From Bifidobacterium sp. ESL0745 (GTDB taxonomy: Bacteria > Actinomycetota > Actinomycetes > Actinomycetales > Bifidobacteriaceae): a stretch of DNA of 64,000 nucleotides. Below the pieces are notes generated by a model. It worked only from the letters and a program-made list of their open reading frames with translations. It had not been told where the DNA came from and did not search any database. Where the stretch lies: assembly GCF_029433335.1 (NCBI RefSeq), contig NZ_JAQTHX010000001.1, positions 248,001 through 312,000 of the forward strand, read 5' to 3'. The position numbers and the translations under genes were made by a program. This document shows positions 27,035-39,298 of the stretch, in pieces. How positions within the stretch are numbered: position 1 is the stretch's first letter; each line of letters begins with the position of its first letter.

Positions 27035-27520
27035 TCAGTGCTTGGTCATCAGCTCATCGGTGTCGAAGAGGATGGTCACCGGCCCGTCGTTGGTCAGCGA
27101 TACCCGCATGTGCGAGCCGAAACGGCCTTCCTTGACCGTGGTGCCCTGCTTGCGCAACGCATCGTTGAAATCGAGCCAGATGCGTTTGGCGTGTTCGGGC
27201 TTACCGGCACTGATGAAGCTCGGGCGGTTGCCGCGATGAACGTCGGCGAACAGCGTGAACTGCGAGACCGACAGGATTTCGCCGTTGACCTGTGCCAATG
27301 ACAGGTTCATTTTGCCTTTTTCGTCTTCGAACACGCGCAGTTTCGTGATTTTTTGCGCGAGCCAATCGATTTGTTCCTGACCGTCCGCGTCGCTCACCCC
27401 GACAAACAGCACATAGCCTATGCCGATATGCTGCGCCTGAAACGATGGGTCGATCTCGCCGCTGACCTCGTCGACCACGTCGATATAGGCGTTGCTGACT
27501 TTCTGTAACACGATTCTCAT
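27035..27520 (-). CDS. dtd: D-aminoacyl-tRNA deacylase
   Basis: About 161 residues. It hydrolyses D-amino acids (and Gly from tRNA-Ala) from mischarged tRNA. The two active-site motifs are present: SVSQFTLFADVHRGNRPSF (SQxxL element) and LTNDGPVTILFDT (the cross-subunit NxGPxT element); the N-terminus MRIVLQKVSNAYIDV is typical. It stands alone, convergent with the dcw cluster. There is no obvious ribosome site before the ATG, which is common for near-leaderless actinobacterial genes. Confidence 0.96.
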   Translation of the reverse strand: MRIVLQKVSNAYIDVVDEVSGEIDPSFQAQHIGIGYVLFVGVSDADGQEQIDWLAQKITKLRVFEDEKGKMNLSLAQVNGEILSVSQFTLFADVHRGNRPSFISAGKPEHAKRIWLDFNDALRKQGTTVKEGRFGSHMRVSLTNDGPVTILFDTDELMTKH

Positions 27521-27814
27521 GGCGCCAAGTCTAGTCGTTACATCTATACCATCGGATTACAGGGCATTTGTCCGCTATGACGGACTTGCGCTGTCGTGTT
27601 GCGGCGACGTCGACGGTTTTCGGTGAAGCGGGAATCGTCGAAATCTGCCGATAGATAACAGAGAATCAGGTTGTTTCATATCAAGGTTTTACACGGACAA
27701 TGTTTCATTGCCAACGTCATTTTCTGCTGTCGGCCATCGCCGGTTCCGGCCGTCGAAGAAATACGCTATAATTAAATATTCCGGTGCAAGCCGGGGCTTG
27801 ATAATTCAAGAAAA
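27521..27814 (+). promoter_or_regulatory. Spacer with tmRNA promoter
   Basis: About 290 bases without a gene between divergent dtd and ssrA. A consensus -10 box TATAAT lies at 27767-27772, 43 bases before the mature 5' end of tmRNA. The -35 region is weak (TTCCGG near 27744). The transcript therefore probably has a 5' leader that RNase P removes. Confidence 0.6.
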
Positions 27815-28206
27815 GGGGATGATCGGTTTCGACGGTGACCTGTTCGTCGCAGGGAAGCGTGCCGAGAATGTGGAGTCCACTCGAGATGACCTCCACGAAA
27901 CAACAAGTGCTAAATCTAATCGCACTGAGTTCGCTCTCGCTGCCTGAGCCAAGCGCCAGGATTAACCAGTGAGCAGCTGCTCCGTCCACTCCTTCTCGTC
28001 TTCGGAAGGATGTTGGGCGTCATTAGAGGACTTGCTTGAGCCATTGCACCACAGGGTGACTCAGGGACTTTAACTGTAGATATGCTCGCCATCCATTGTC
28101 CGCGACACGGATGGGGGCAGAAAAACCGCCAAAAGGCCAGCGGACTACGCACGTAGAAGACTGAGGGTTCGGCCATCGGACCGGGGTTCAATTCCCCGCA
28201 TCTCCA
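27815..28206 (+). ncRNA. ssrA: Transfer-messenger RNA
   Basis: About 392 nt. The 5' end GGGGATGATCGGTTTCGACGG is the conserved tmRNA start (here cited as GGGGATG...CGACGG at 27815-27835), and GGGGATG pairs with CATCTCC at 28199-28205 to make the acceptor stem with one G-U pair. The T arm is ccgGGGTTCAATTCCCCg at about 28181-28198. The tag reading frame starts with resume codon GCT at 27909 and encodes AKSNRTEFALAA followed by TGA at 27945-27947; the Ala-Leu-Ala-Ala end is the usual protease signal. After the discriminator A at 28206 the DNA reads CGA, so CCA is not encoded and must be added by nucleotidyltransferase. tmRNA with SmpB rescues stalled ribosomes. Confidence 0.97.
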
Positions 28207-28214
28207 CGAGTTCA

Positions 28215-28245
28215 ACGCCGCCAGGGTTCGCCCCGGCGGCGTTTT
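28215..28245 (+). terminator. tmRNA terminator
   Basis: ACGCCGCC plus GGG pairs with CCC and GGCGGCGT around a TTCG loop (one A/C mismatch), followed directly by TTTTT at 28242-28246. This is a textbook intrinsic terminator, nine bases after the mature tmRNA end. Confidence 0.93.
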
Positions 28246-31443
<3,198 letters not shown>

Positions 31444-31489
31444 TATGATTTTTCATTGGTCATAGATGACGTTTTACGGAAACCAGGTC

Positions 31490-32278
31490 ATGATGAGTGA
31501 ACAGCATATCGCGACGGCTAGGGGTGCACGGGTGCATCGGCCTATTTTGGAGATTGCGGTACAGGATGTCACAGGGGCGCGCATCGCCGCACGCCAAGGT
31601 GCCGATCGCATGGAGCTGTGCGCGGCTTTGGGAGCAACGGGGGGCATCACGCCGAGCTATGGTGTGATCCGTCTTTGCGCGCAGGCCGGTGTGCCGCTGG
31701 GCGGCGAGGTGCTTATCCGTTCGCGCGGCGGCGATTTCGTTTACGACAAGGACGACAAGGCGACGCAACTGGCTGAGATCGGTCCGGCCCTTGAGGCGGG
31801 GGCCTCTGGCGTCGTCGTCGGTGGGCTTGATGATAAGGGCGATATCGATGTCACCTTCGCCCGCGACCTTATCGACGAGGCCCATGAGCAGGCCGCAAGG
31901 CTGGGGCGCAGGATCGATGTGGTCTTCCACCGTGCCTTCGATGTGGCCAGGGACCAGCATGATTCGCTGGAGACACTGATTGAACTGGGCTATACCCGCG
32001 TGCTCACTTCCGGCGGTGCCCCGAACGCCATGGAAGGAACAGACAGTATTGCCCGTCTGGTGTCCCAGGCCGACGGGCGCATCCAGATCATGGCCGGAGG
32101 CGGTGTGCAGCCGCAGTTCATGGCACAGCTGATCGATGCGGGCGTCGATGCCCTGCATCTTTCGGCGCGCAAGCAGTTTCATTCGCTCGGCGGCCCTGGA
32201 GGCGGCGGCGACAACGCCGTGGTGGAACGCACCGATGAAGCTGTCGTCGAGGCCGCAGTACGCGCCTGCAAAGGCTGA
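31490..32278 (+). CDS. cutC: CutC family protein
   Basis: About 262 residues, a TIM barrel of the CutC family: LEIAVQDVTGARIAARQGADRMELCAAL split over the first strands, GGITPSYG, RSRGGDFVYD, GVVVGGLDDKGDID, VVFHRAFDVARD, RVLTSGGAPNAMEG, IMAGGGV and ALHLSARK. CutC was named for copper homeostasis in E. coli, but its enzymatic role is not settled, and in many glycan-utilisation loci it accompanies hexosaminidases and sugar kinases. It follows galT by under 50 bases and is ahead of the mannosidases. The start is uncertain among ATG 31490, ATG 31493 and ATG 31466, none with a strong ribosome site. Confidence 0.9.
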   Translation: MMSEQHIATARGARVHRPILEIAVQDVTGARIAARQGADRMELCAALGATGGITPSYGVIRLCAQAGVPLGGEVLIRSRGGDFVYDKDDKATQLAEIGPALEAGASGVVVGGLDDKGDIDVTFARDLIDEAHEQAARLGRRIDVVFHRAFDVARDQHDSLETLIELGYTRVLTSGGAPNAMEGTDSIARLVSQADGRIQIMAGGGVQPQFMAQLIDAGVDALHLSARKQFHSLGGPGGGGDNAVVERTDEAVVEAAVRACKG

Positions 32279-32347
32279 TCCCAATAGACCGATTCCGGCT
32301 AGACTGAAGTGCAAAAGCGGCGAAGGAAGCATGACACGCCAGGGATA

Positions 32348-32363
32348 ACTAAAACGTTTTAGT
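32348..32363. promoter_or_regulatory. LacI-type operator upstream of the first GH38 gene
   Basis: ACTAAAACGTTTTAGT is a perfect 16-bp palindrome with the central CG typical of LacI-family operators. It lies 88 bases before the GH38 start. Closely related sites precede the SBP gene, the LacI gene, the GH125 gene and the mannose isomerase gene. Confidence 0.85.
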
Positions 32364-32450
32364 CATGTCCATCCTGTAGAACGGAAACACAAAACGGCAG
32401 CGCTGCCACAACGTTGTTTGTCCGTCTAAGTGAGCAAAGGATGAGACGGG

Positions 32451-35400
32451 ATGTTTCTGAAACCGCAACAGCAATTGGATCGATGCTCTCGTGTAATGCG
32501 CCAGCGAGTAGTGCCTCATATCCACCCCATACTTGAGCCTTGCCGAGTCAGGGCTTTTGATATCCCCGGTGAGCCGATGCCCTCCGAACGGTTCTTCTCT
32601 TGTGTTGCTGTCGGTGACATCGATTTCAGGCCCTTTGCCATGGGCTCTTTGTGGGGCACGACGTGGGGCACGGTCTGGTTCGAGCTCAAAGGGCATATTC
32701 CGCAACGCGGGCAGGATGGGCACCCCATCGAACTGATGATCGACTTGGGTTGGTATGACCATTCGCCCGGTGGCCACATCGAAGGCATGGTCTACCGGCC
32801 TGATGGCACGGTCGTCAAGGCCGTGCATCCCAAGAATTTCTGGGTGCGACTCGTCGAAGCGGACGGCACCACGAACATTCCCGTCGCCGACGATGGTTCG
32901 TTTACGCTCTACCTTGAGGCGGCCTGCAACCCGCTGTTGCTCGGGGTTCCGCCATTCGTCGAGACGAATTTGGGGCAGAAGGCCACCGGCAAGCCCGAGG
33001 AGCAGTATGTGTTCCGCAGTGCCAACGTGTGTGCCTTCGATAGATCGATGGAGGATTATTGGCTCGACCTTGACGTGGTGAGCATGCTGATGGGGCAGGC
33101 CGACAAGGACTCGCCGCGTTACTGGCAGCTGGCCAAGGCGTTGCAACGCTCGCTCAATGTCTACGATGAGCAGGTTCCCGATTCCGTGATTCCGGCACGC
33201 GAGGCGTTGCAGGGCGTTTTGGGTAAGCGGGCGAACGCCTCCGCGATGGACGTGAGCGCGGTGGGTCATGCCCATATCGATTCCGCATGGCTTTGGCCGG
33301 TACGGGAGACGCGTCGCAAGGTGGCGCGAACCGTCAGCAACACTTTGGCGCTGATGAACGAGGAACCGGAATATATCTATGCGATGAGCTCGGCGCAGCA
33401 GTACGCCTGGCTTGAAGAGGACCATCCCGATCTGTTCGAACAGGTCAAGGCGCGTGTGGCGCAGGGCCAGTTCGTGCCGGTCGGCGGCATGTGGGTGGAG
33501 GCCGACGGCATGGTGCCGGCAGGTGAATCGCTGATCCGTCAGATTTCCTACGGTCAGCGTTATTTCGGTTCCCGTTTCGGCGTTCATCCCGACGGCGTAT
33601 GGCTTCCCGATAGCTTCGGCTACAACGGTTCCTGGCCGCAGATCGCTCGTCGTGCCGGTTACAAGTGGTTCCTGACGCAGAAGATCTCGTGGAGCGACAC
33701 CACCAAGTTCCCGCATCACAGCTTTATGTGGGAGGGCATCGATGGCACCCGCATTTTCACCCATTTCCCGCCCTCGGACACCTATGCTGCCTGGACCACC
33801 GTCGAAGAACTCGTCCACGCCGAAAAGAACTTCCGTGACAAGGATTTCGCCGACAAATCGATTCTGCTCTATGGCTGGGGCGATGGCGGTGGCGGCCCGA
33901 CGCGTGAGATGCTGGGGCACCTGCACCGTTACGAGGATCTGGAAGGGGTTTCGCGCGTCAAACTGGAGGCGCCGGACACCTTCTTCGAGGCCGCGCATGC
34001 CCAACTTGAAGAGAATGCCGGCCCGGAGATGCCGGTCTGGCATGGCGAGCTCTACTTGGAACTGCACCGCGCCACACTGACCAGCCAGCAGGATATGAAA
34101 CGCTATTGCCGACAGGAGGAATCGTTGCTGCGCGTGGCCGAATATCTCTGCGTTGCGGCCGGACTTGAAGCCGCCCCGACCGGTTACGTCTATCCGCAGG
34201 AGGAATTTGACTCGATTTGGAAGACGTTGCTGTTGAACCAGTTCCATGACATCCTTCCAGGTTCCGGTATCGCTTGGGTGCATCGCGAGGCACGGGAGCA
34301 GTATCGTCGCGATATGCTGCGGCTCAGGGAGTTGATAGCCAAAGCTTCGGAGGCATTGAAGCGCTCCCGACCACAGCTGCCGGTGGTTCCTGAGGCTGTG
34401 ATCGCCCAATATGGTATGAATGGCGATTCGTGGCAGGTGCGCCCCGCTGCCGGCGACGAGCGTTCCGGCGACGGTGAAACGCCAGCGGTCATCCTTCGGC
34501 GTGACGATTTCGGACGTGTCGTGCTGGACAACGGCCGATTGAAGGTGTGCGTCGAGCCGGACGGTTCGGTTTCATCGTTGATCGACCTCGAATCAGATCG
34601 CGAATTGGTGCCAAAAGGCGCATGCATGGCCTCCTACGAGCTGTTGAAGGACGAGCCTTCCGTCTATGACGCTTGGGAAATCGAGCGCGATGCGTTGCTG
34701 TGTGCGAATCGTATCGACGGCGGGCATATTACGTCGTCCGAAGTGGACGGTGAAGGTGTGGCCAGGGTGCAGGCTCGGCTGGAATTCTCGCACAGTGTCA
34801 TCGATACGCAGATCGTTTTAAGGCCTGGTGCCATGCGTCTTGATTTCAGCGCCAGCGTGGATTGGCACGAACGTGAACGTTTCCTTAAGGTCGATATGCC
34901 GTTGGCGTTGGCCGTGCCGAATGCCCAGTACGAATGCCAATACGGCTGGGTCGAGCGTCCTGTGATCAAGAATGACGCGAGCGAGGAAGCCAAATACGAA
35001 AGCTGCACCCATCGTTACGTTCGTGTACGCGAAGGTGATTACGGTGTCGCCGTGGTCAATGCCTCCACATACGGTTGCGATGCCTCACCGATCCATGGAG
35101 ATCCTGCCCAAGGTATTACGAACGGTACCATGTTGCGTTTGTCGCTGTTGGAATCACCGGTATTTCCCGACCCCCACGAGGATACGGGAAGCCACGATTT
35201 CGATTGGGCGGTGGTCGCTGACGCGACCATGAAGCGGACGCTTGACGAAGCGGCGGAAATCAACGCGCCGCAATTGCCTGATATTCCCGTCATCGAGCCT
35301 CTGGTGAGTTTACGCGATATCGAGGGTACACCTGTGATCGATTGGATCAAACCGGCCGATGACGGTTCGGGCGACCTGATCGTCCGCCTGTATGAAGCGT

Positions 35401-35600
35401 CCGGTTGCCGTGCCGGTGCGACGCTTCATGTCGCCGCGCCATTGGCCGATGCCACCGTGCGGGAAACCGATGCCTTGGAAGGCGACAATCTCGCCGACGA
35501 TCTGCCGGTCTGCCTTTCAGGCACGCATCCGGCACAAGGGGCGAAGATTGGCCTCAGGCCTTTTGAAATGGCCACATTGTGTTTTCATAGGGAGGGATAA
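32451..35600 (+). CDS. Alpha-mannosidase, GH38 (first paralogue)
   Basis: About 1049 residues, cytoplasmic (no signal peptide). GH38 retaining alpha-mannosidases use a Zn-binding site: the HxHxD-type motif is GHAHIDSAWLWP with H273, H275, D277; the nucleophile Asp is D387 in WLPDSFGYNGSWP; a third metal ligand His is in LLNQFHDILPGS near 597. The N-terminal beta domain (WGTTWGTVWFELKG) and C-terminal beta sandwich (DWIKPADDGSGDLIVRLYEASG) are both present. AAAGGA lies ten bases before the ATG. The next gene is a paralogue with the same layout. In the context of GH125, GH5_18 and an ABC importer it probably trims alpha-1,2/1,3/1,6 mannose from imported N-glycans; the linkage cannot be read from the sequence. 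Confidence 0.94.
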   Translation: MFLKPQQQLDRCSRVMRQRVVPHIHPILEPCRVRAFDIPGEPMPSERFFSCVAVGDIDFRPFAMGSLWGTTWGTVWFELKGHIPQRGQDGHPIELMIDLGWYDHSPGGHIEGMVYRPDGTVVKAVHPKNFWVRLVEADGTTNIPVADDGSFTLYLEAACNPLLLGVPPFVETNLGQKATGKPEEQYVFRSANVCAFDRSMEDYWLDLDVVSMLMGQADKDSPRYWQLAKALQRSLNVYDEQVPDSVIPAREALQGVLGKRANASAMDVSAVGHAHIDSAWLWPVRETRRKVARTVSNTLALMNEEPEYIYAMSSAQQYAWLEEDHPDLFEQVKARVAQGQFVPVGGMWVEADGMVPAGESLIRQISYGQRYFGSRFGVHPDGVWLPDSFGYNGSWPQIARRAGYKWFLTQKISWSDTTKFPHHSFMWEGIDGTRIFTHFPPSDTYAAWTTVEELVHAEKNFRDKDFADKSILLYGWGDGGGGPTREMLGHLHRYEDLEGVSRVKLEAPDTFFEAAHAQLEENAGPEMPVWHGELYLELHRATLTSQQDMKRYCRQEESLLRVAEYLCVAAGLEAAPTGYVYPQEEFDSIWKTLLLNQFHDILPGSGIAWVHREAREQYRRDMLRLRELIAKASEALKRSRPQLPVVPEAVIAQYGMNGDSWQVRPAAGDERSGDGETPAVILRRDDFGRVVLDNGRLKVCVEPDGSVSSLIDLESDRELVPKGACMASYELLKDEPSVYDAWEIERDALLCANRIDGGHITSSEVDGEGVARVQARLEFSHSVIDTQIVLRPGAMRLDFSASVDWHERERFLKVDMPLALAVPNAQYECQYGWVERPVIKNDASEEAKYESCTHRYVRVREGDYGVAVVNASTYGCDASPIHGDPAQGITNGTMLRLSLLESPVFPDPHEDTGSHDFDWAVVADATMKRTLDEAAEINAPQLPDIPVIEPLVSLRDIEGTPVIDWIKPADDGSGDLIVRLYEASGCRAGATLHVAAPLADATVRETDALEGDNLADDLPVCLSGTHPAQGAKIGLRPFEMATLCFHREG

Positions 35601-35717
35601 GTCCATAGCGCTATCAGGAAACCAGCGTCATCAACCCCGATTGCCTAGCAAATCGAGACCCCGGATACCGGCCTGTGATGGTCGGTAACCTCAAAAATCC
35701 TAAGAAAGGCCTTACCT

Positions 35718-38700
35718 ATGTTCCTTATTCCAGACCAGGAGCTTTCACGTTGTGATCGTGTGCTCCAGCAGCGTCTCGACCCCCACATCCATTCCGTACT
35801 CAGCCATTGCACGCTCCGAAGTGCCGCCAACCCCGGCGAGCCGGAACCGTATCGGCAATTCCTGAGTCGTGCACGAAGCGGGCAGGTCGATTTTGAGCCT
35901 TTCGAGGTTCCGGGAGTGTGGGGCACGACCTGGGGCACGACGTGGTTCGAAGTGAAGGGACACGTCGACCTTGATGCGGTGAAAGGCCGGAAGGTCGAGT
36001 TGGTCGCCGATTTGGGGTGGCTCAACAACCGTGGTCCCGGCTTCCAGTCCGAGGCGCTCGCCTACACCGCCGACGGAGAGGCCATCAAGGCGGTGAATCC
36101 GCGCAACAGCTGGGTTCCATTGATTGATGCCGACGGCACGCGACACGTCGATATCGACGGGAATGGTGATTTCACGCTCTACCTCGAGGCCGCGGCCAAC
36201 CCGTTCGTGGAAGGCCCCACGCCATATTCGCCCACACCGCTTGGCGAAGGCCCGACCGGCAAACCCGACGAACCTTATACTTTGCGCCGCATGGATGTTT
36301 GCCTATTCGACGAGGATCTCTACAACTACCGCATGGATCTTGATGTCGTCTCCTCGCTTATCCGTGAATTGAAGGACGACGACCCGCGTTACTGGCAGCT
36401 TTCCAAGGCGTTGCAGCGTTCGCTCAACGTCTATGACGAACGCGATATCGCAGGCACCGTTGCTCCCGCACGTGCGCAACTGGCCGGTGTGCTTTCCAAA
36501 CATGCCGTGCCTTCCAGTGTCAAACACACCGCCGTCGCCCACGCCCACATCGATTCCGCCTGGCTATGGCCGGTGCGCGAGACCAAGCGCAAGGTGGCCC
36601 GCACCGTCTCCAATGTGCTGGCGATGATGGACGAGGATCCCGATTTCATCTATGCGATGAGTTCGGCCCAGCAATACGCCTGGCTTGAGGACGAGCATCC
36701 TGACCTCTTCAGACGCATGAAAGCGCGGATCGCGGAAGGCCGGTTCGTTCCTGTCGGCGGCATGTGGGTCGAATCCGACGGCATGGTGCCGGCCGGCGAA
36801 TCGCTGATCCGCCAGATCACCTTCGGCCAGCGTTATTTTGAAGACCATCTTGGAGCCAAAGCCGACGGCGTATGGCTGCCCGATAGCTTCGGCTACACCG
36901 GTTCCTGGCCCCAGATCGCCCGCCGTGCAGGCTTCCAATGGTTCCTGACCCAGAAGATCTCGTGGAACGACACCACGAAATTCCCGCATCATTCCTTCAT
37001 CTGGCAAGGCATTGACGGCACCGGCATTCTCACCCACTTCCCGCCCGCGGACACCTACGATTCGCCGGTCGAGGTCAAGGACGTCATCTATTCGCAGAAG
37101 AACTATCTCGACAAGGACCTTTCCGACCACGCCATTATGCTCTACGGGTTCGGCGACGGTGGCGGTGGTCCCACGCGCGAGATGAACAGCCGCATCCGCC
37201 GTATGCGCGATCTCGAAGGCGTGCCGCAGATTGATTTCGGCACCCCTGACGACCTGTACGGCAAGATTCGCCACGACATCGTCGACAATGCCCAGGGCGA
37301 GACGCCGATCTATCGCGGCGAGCTCTATCTGGAGCTGCACCGCGCCACGCTGACCGCCCAGCAGGACATGAAGCGCGGCTGCCGGCAGGAGGAATCGATG
37401 CTGCGTGTGGTCGAATACCTGTGCGCCGCGGCAAGCATCAAGAATCCCGGCTATGTCTATCCGCGTGAACAGCTTGATGCCATCTGGAAGTCGTTGCTTT
37501 TAAATCAGTTCCACGACATTCTGCCGGGTTCGGCGCTCGCGTGGGCGGAACGACAGGCCCGGCAGGAATACCAGCGGGACATTCGCGCGCTTTACGGCAT
37601 CGCCGACGAGGCCGCTGCGGCCATCCACAAGGCATGCCCGCAATTGCCGGTGGTACGCGATGCGGTGGTGTTGCCGGTGGCTGCGGGTTCCGATGGCCTC
37701 GATGATTCCGCAAAGACCACTGTCGTCGGCAATGGCAACACGGCAGTCAGTGACATCTCTGATACCTCTTGGCAGGTGCAGTCGGCTGGCTTTGTCGCCG
37801 TTGCCGATAATGTCTGGCTTGACCGTAAAGAGGGGCTTGCCGTTTCGCGGTTCGATTCAGATGTGCCGCTTACTGTGCCGGACGTAGATCCACACAGCGA
37901 GATGAAGGCGGAACGGAGCGACGAGGGGACCGCGACACTCTCCAATGGCTTGCTCAACGTCAAGGTCGAGGCCGACGGCACCGTTTCGTCGCTGTTCGAC
38001 GAGAAGGCCGGACGCCAGCTGGTGCCAAGCGGCACCCGCTTGGGACGCTACGAACTCCTGCGGGACGAGCCGTATCAGTGGGATGCGTGGGACATCCATC
38101 GCGACGCTTTCCTGATGGCCAATGGGCTGGATGAGTCCAAGCTGGTCGATGTCGAGAAACGCAGTGACGGTACGGCGGTGGCAATGGTCAAAGCCCACGC
38201 CGCCGGCGTGGATATCGAAACCCGCATCATCCTTCACCCCGGTTCCCGTTGTCTTGATTTCGAAGCCGGCGTCGACTGGCACGTCAAAGAGCGTTTCCTC
38301 AAAGTCGACCTGCCGTTGGCCTTGGACGTGCGCAACGCCCAGTACGAGGCACAATACGGCATGGTCGAACGTCCGGTGCAGAAGAACTCGCGCAGCGACG
38401 AGGCGAAATTCGAAAGCTGCACCCATCGTTTCGTGCGTCTCGCCGAACCCGGTTATGCCGCCGCCGTGGTCAATGCCACGACCTATGGCTCGGATGTAAG
38501 CCCTATCGGCAATGTCACTGGTGGTAATACATCAGAGGATATCACCGATGTCACTGCTCCTGGCAGGGGAACGATGGTTCGTCTTTCCCTGCTTTCGGCC
38601 CCGCTTTACCCCGATCCGCACACCGATCAGGGCCATCACGAATTCGCCTGGTCGCTTCTCGCGGATGCCAGTGTCGAACGCACACTTGCGCAAGTCTCTC

Positions 38701-39041
38701 GTCTCAACGCCCCGGTATTCGCCGCGATTCCCGCTTTTGCGCCATTGGCTACGGTCCAGGCCGATAAGGGAATCATCGTGCTGGATTGGGTAAAGCCGGC
38801 GGATGACGGTTCCGGCGACCTGATTCTTCGCCTTTATGAGCCTGCGGGCGGTGAAGCGCAAGGGACATTGCATGTTTGCGACGATCTTTCCGGTGTCCGC
38901 GTCCGTGAAGTCTCCGAATTGGAAGATGATGAATCGTTGCCGGCCGATTTGCCGAGGGTTCTCAAAGGCTTTGCGCCTGCGCAAGGAGCGCACTTGGCGT
39001 TCAGCCCGTTCGAACAGGCGACGTTGCGCATCAGCAGATGA
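35718..39041 (+). CDS. Alpha-mannosidase, GH38 (second paralogue)
   Basis: About 1107 residues, intracellular. It aligns with the upstream GH38 protein along its whole length: AHAHIDSAWLWP (H275, H277, D279), WLPDSFGYTGSWP (D389), LLNQFHDILPGS, and DWVKPADDGSGDLILRLYEPAGG at the end. It is about 58 residues longer, mainly because of an insertion at roughly residues 655-715 between the helical and beta domains. GAAAGG lies nine bases before the ATG. The pair is an old tandem duplication, conserved at the catalytic site but diverged elsewhere, which suggests different linkage preference. A 10-bp palindrome ATAGCGCTAT in the spacer (35605-35614) might be a weak operator. Confidence 0.94.
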   Translation: MFLIPDQELSRCDRVLQQRLDPHIHSVLSHCTLRSAANPGEPEPYRQFLSRARSGQVDFEPFEVPGVWGTTWGTTWFEVKGHVDLDAVKGRKVELVADLGWLNNRGPGFQSEALAYTADGEAIKAVNPRNSWVPLIDADGTRHVDIDGNGDFTLYLEAAANPFVEGPTPYSPTPLGEGPTGKPDEPYTLRRMDVCLFDEDLYNYRMDLDVVSSLIRELKDDDPRYWQLSKALQRSLNVYDERDIAGTVAPARAQLAGVLSKHAVPSSVKHTAVAHAHIDSAWLWPVRETKRKVARTVSNVLAMMDEDPDFIYAMSSAQQYAWLEDEHPDLFRRMKARIAEGRFVPVGGMWVESDGMVPAGESLIRQITFGQRYFEDHLGAKADGVWLPDSFGYTGSWPQIARRAGFQWFLTQKISWNDTTKFPHHSFIWQGIDGTGILTHFPPADTYDSPVEVKDVIYSQKNYLDKDLSDHAIMLYGFGDGGGGPTREMNSRIRRMRDLEGVPQIDFGTPDDLYGKIRHDIVDNAQGETPIYRGELYLELHRATLTAQQDMKRGCRQEESMLRVVEYLCAAASIKNPGYVYPREQLDAIWKSLLLNQFHDILPGSALAWAERQARQEYQRDIRALYGIADEAAAAIHKACPQLPVVRDAVVLPVAAGSDGLDDSAKTTVVGNGNTAVSDISDTSWQVQSAGFVAVADNVWLDRKEGLAVSRFDSDVPLTVPDVDPHSEMKAERSDEGTATLSNGLLNVKVEADGTVSSLFDEKAGRQLVPSGTRLGRYELLRDEPYQWDAWDIHRDAFLMANGLDESKLVDVEKRSDGTAVAMVKAHAAGVDIETRIILHPGSRCLDFEAGVDWHVKERFLKVDLPLALDVRNAQYEAQYGMVERPVQKNSRSDEAKFESCTHRFVRLAEPGYAAAVVNATTYGSDVSPIGNVTGGNTSEDITDVTAPGRGTMVRLSLLSAPLYPDPHTDQGHHEFAWSLLADASVERTLAQVSRLNAPVFAAIPAFAPLATVQADKGIIVLDWVKPADDGSGDLILRLYEPAGGEAQGTLHVCDDLSGVRVREVSELEDDESLPADLPRVLKGFAPAQGAHLAFSPFEQATLRISR

Positions 39042-39184
39042 CGCGTCGACGTTGAGATTTGGCGGTTTTAAATTGGGATATGCCGGAATCAAACGGAGCG
39101 TCCCAATTTTTTATGCTGATAACAAAAACGCTTTAGATGGAGGAAAGCCGATTTCTAGCGCGACACGAGATAATATCCCTTAAA

Positions 39185-39234
39185 TTGACAAATATTAAGG
39201 GTAATAGCTATAATCAGAACTAAAGCGCTTTAGT
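39185..39234 (+). promoter_or_regulatory. Consensus promoter with overlapping LacI operator
   Basis: TTGACA (39185-39190), an 18-base spacer and TATAAT (39209-39214) make a consensus sigma-70-type promoter. ACTAAAGCGCTTTAGT, a perfect 16-bp palindrome, follows at 39219-39234, where the transcript should start. A repressor bound there would block the promoter of the SBP-permease-GH5 operon. The SBP ATG is at 39299, giving a leader of about 75 bases. The remaining spacer back to 39042 holds a partial copy (AACGCTTTAGA near 39127) and no gene. Confidence 0.92.
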
Positions 39235-39298
39235 TGTATAGCTGAAACGCGGAAGCTCTTTTCCGAAGTTGGAGAGAGCGAAAAGAAAGGAAAAGCAG

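Noticed and set aside
26969..27040. GAAAATCAGTG repeats as a regulatory array
   Set aside because: Only two direct copies and one inverted half are present, one of them overlapping the dtd stop codon; a weak terminator explains them better.
27815..28245. tmRNA gene used as a prophage or island attachment site
   Set aside because: No integrase, no direct repeat of the 3' end and ordinary genes follow downstream.
35605..35614. ATAGCGCTAT palindrome between the two GH38 genes as a further LacI operator
   Set aside because: Only the central AGCGCT agrees with the operator set and the outer ACT/AGT arms are missing; such 10-bp palindromes are expected by chance.
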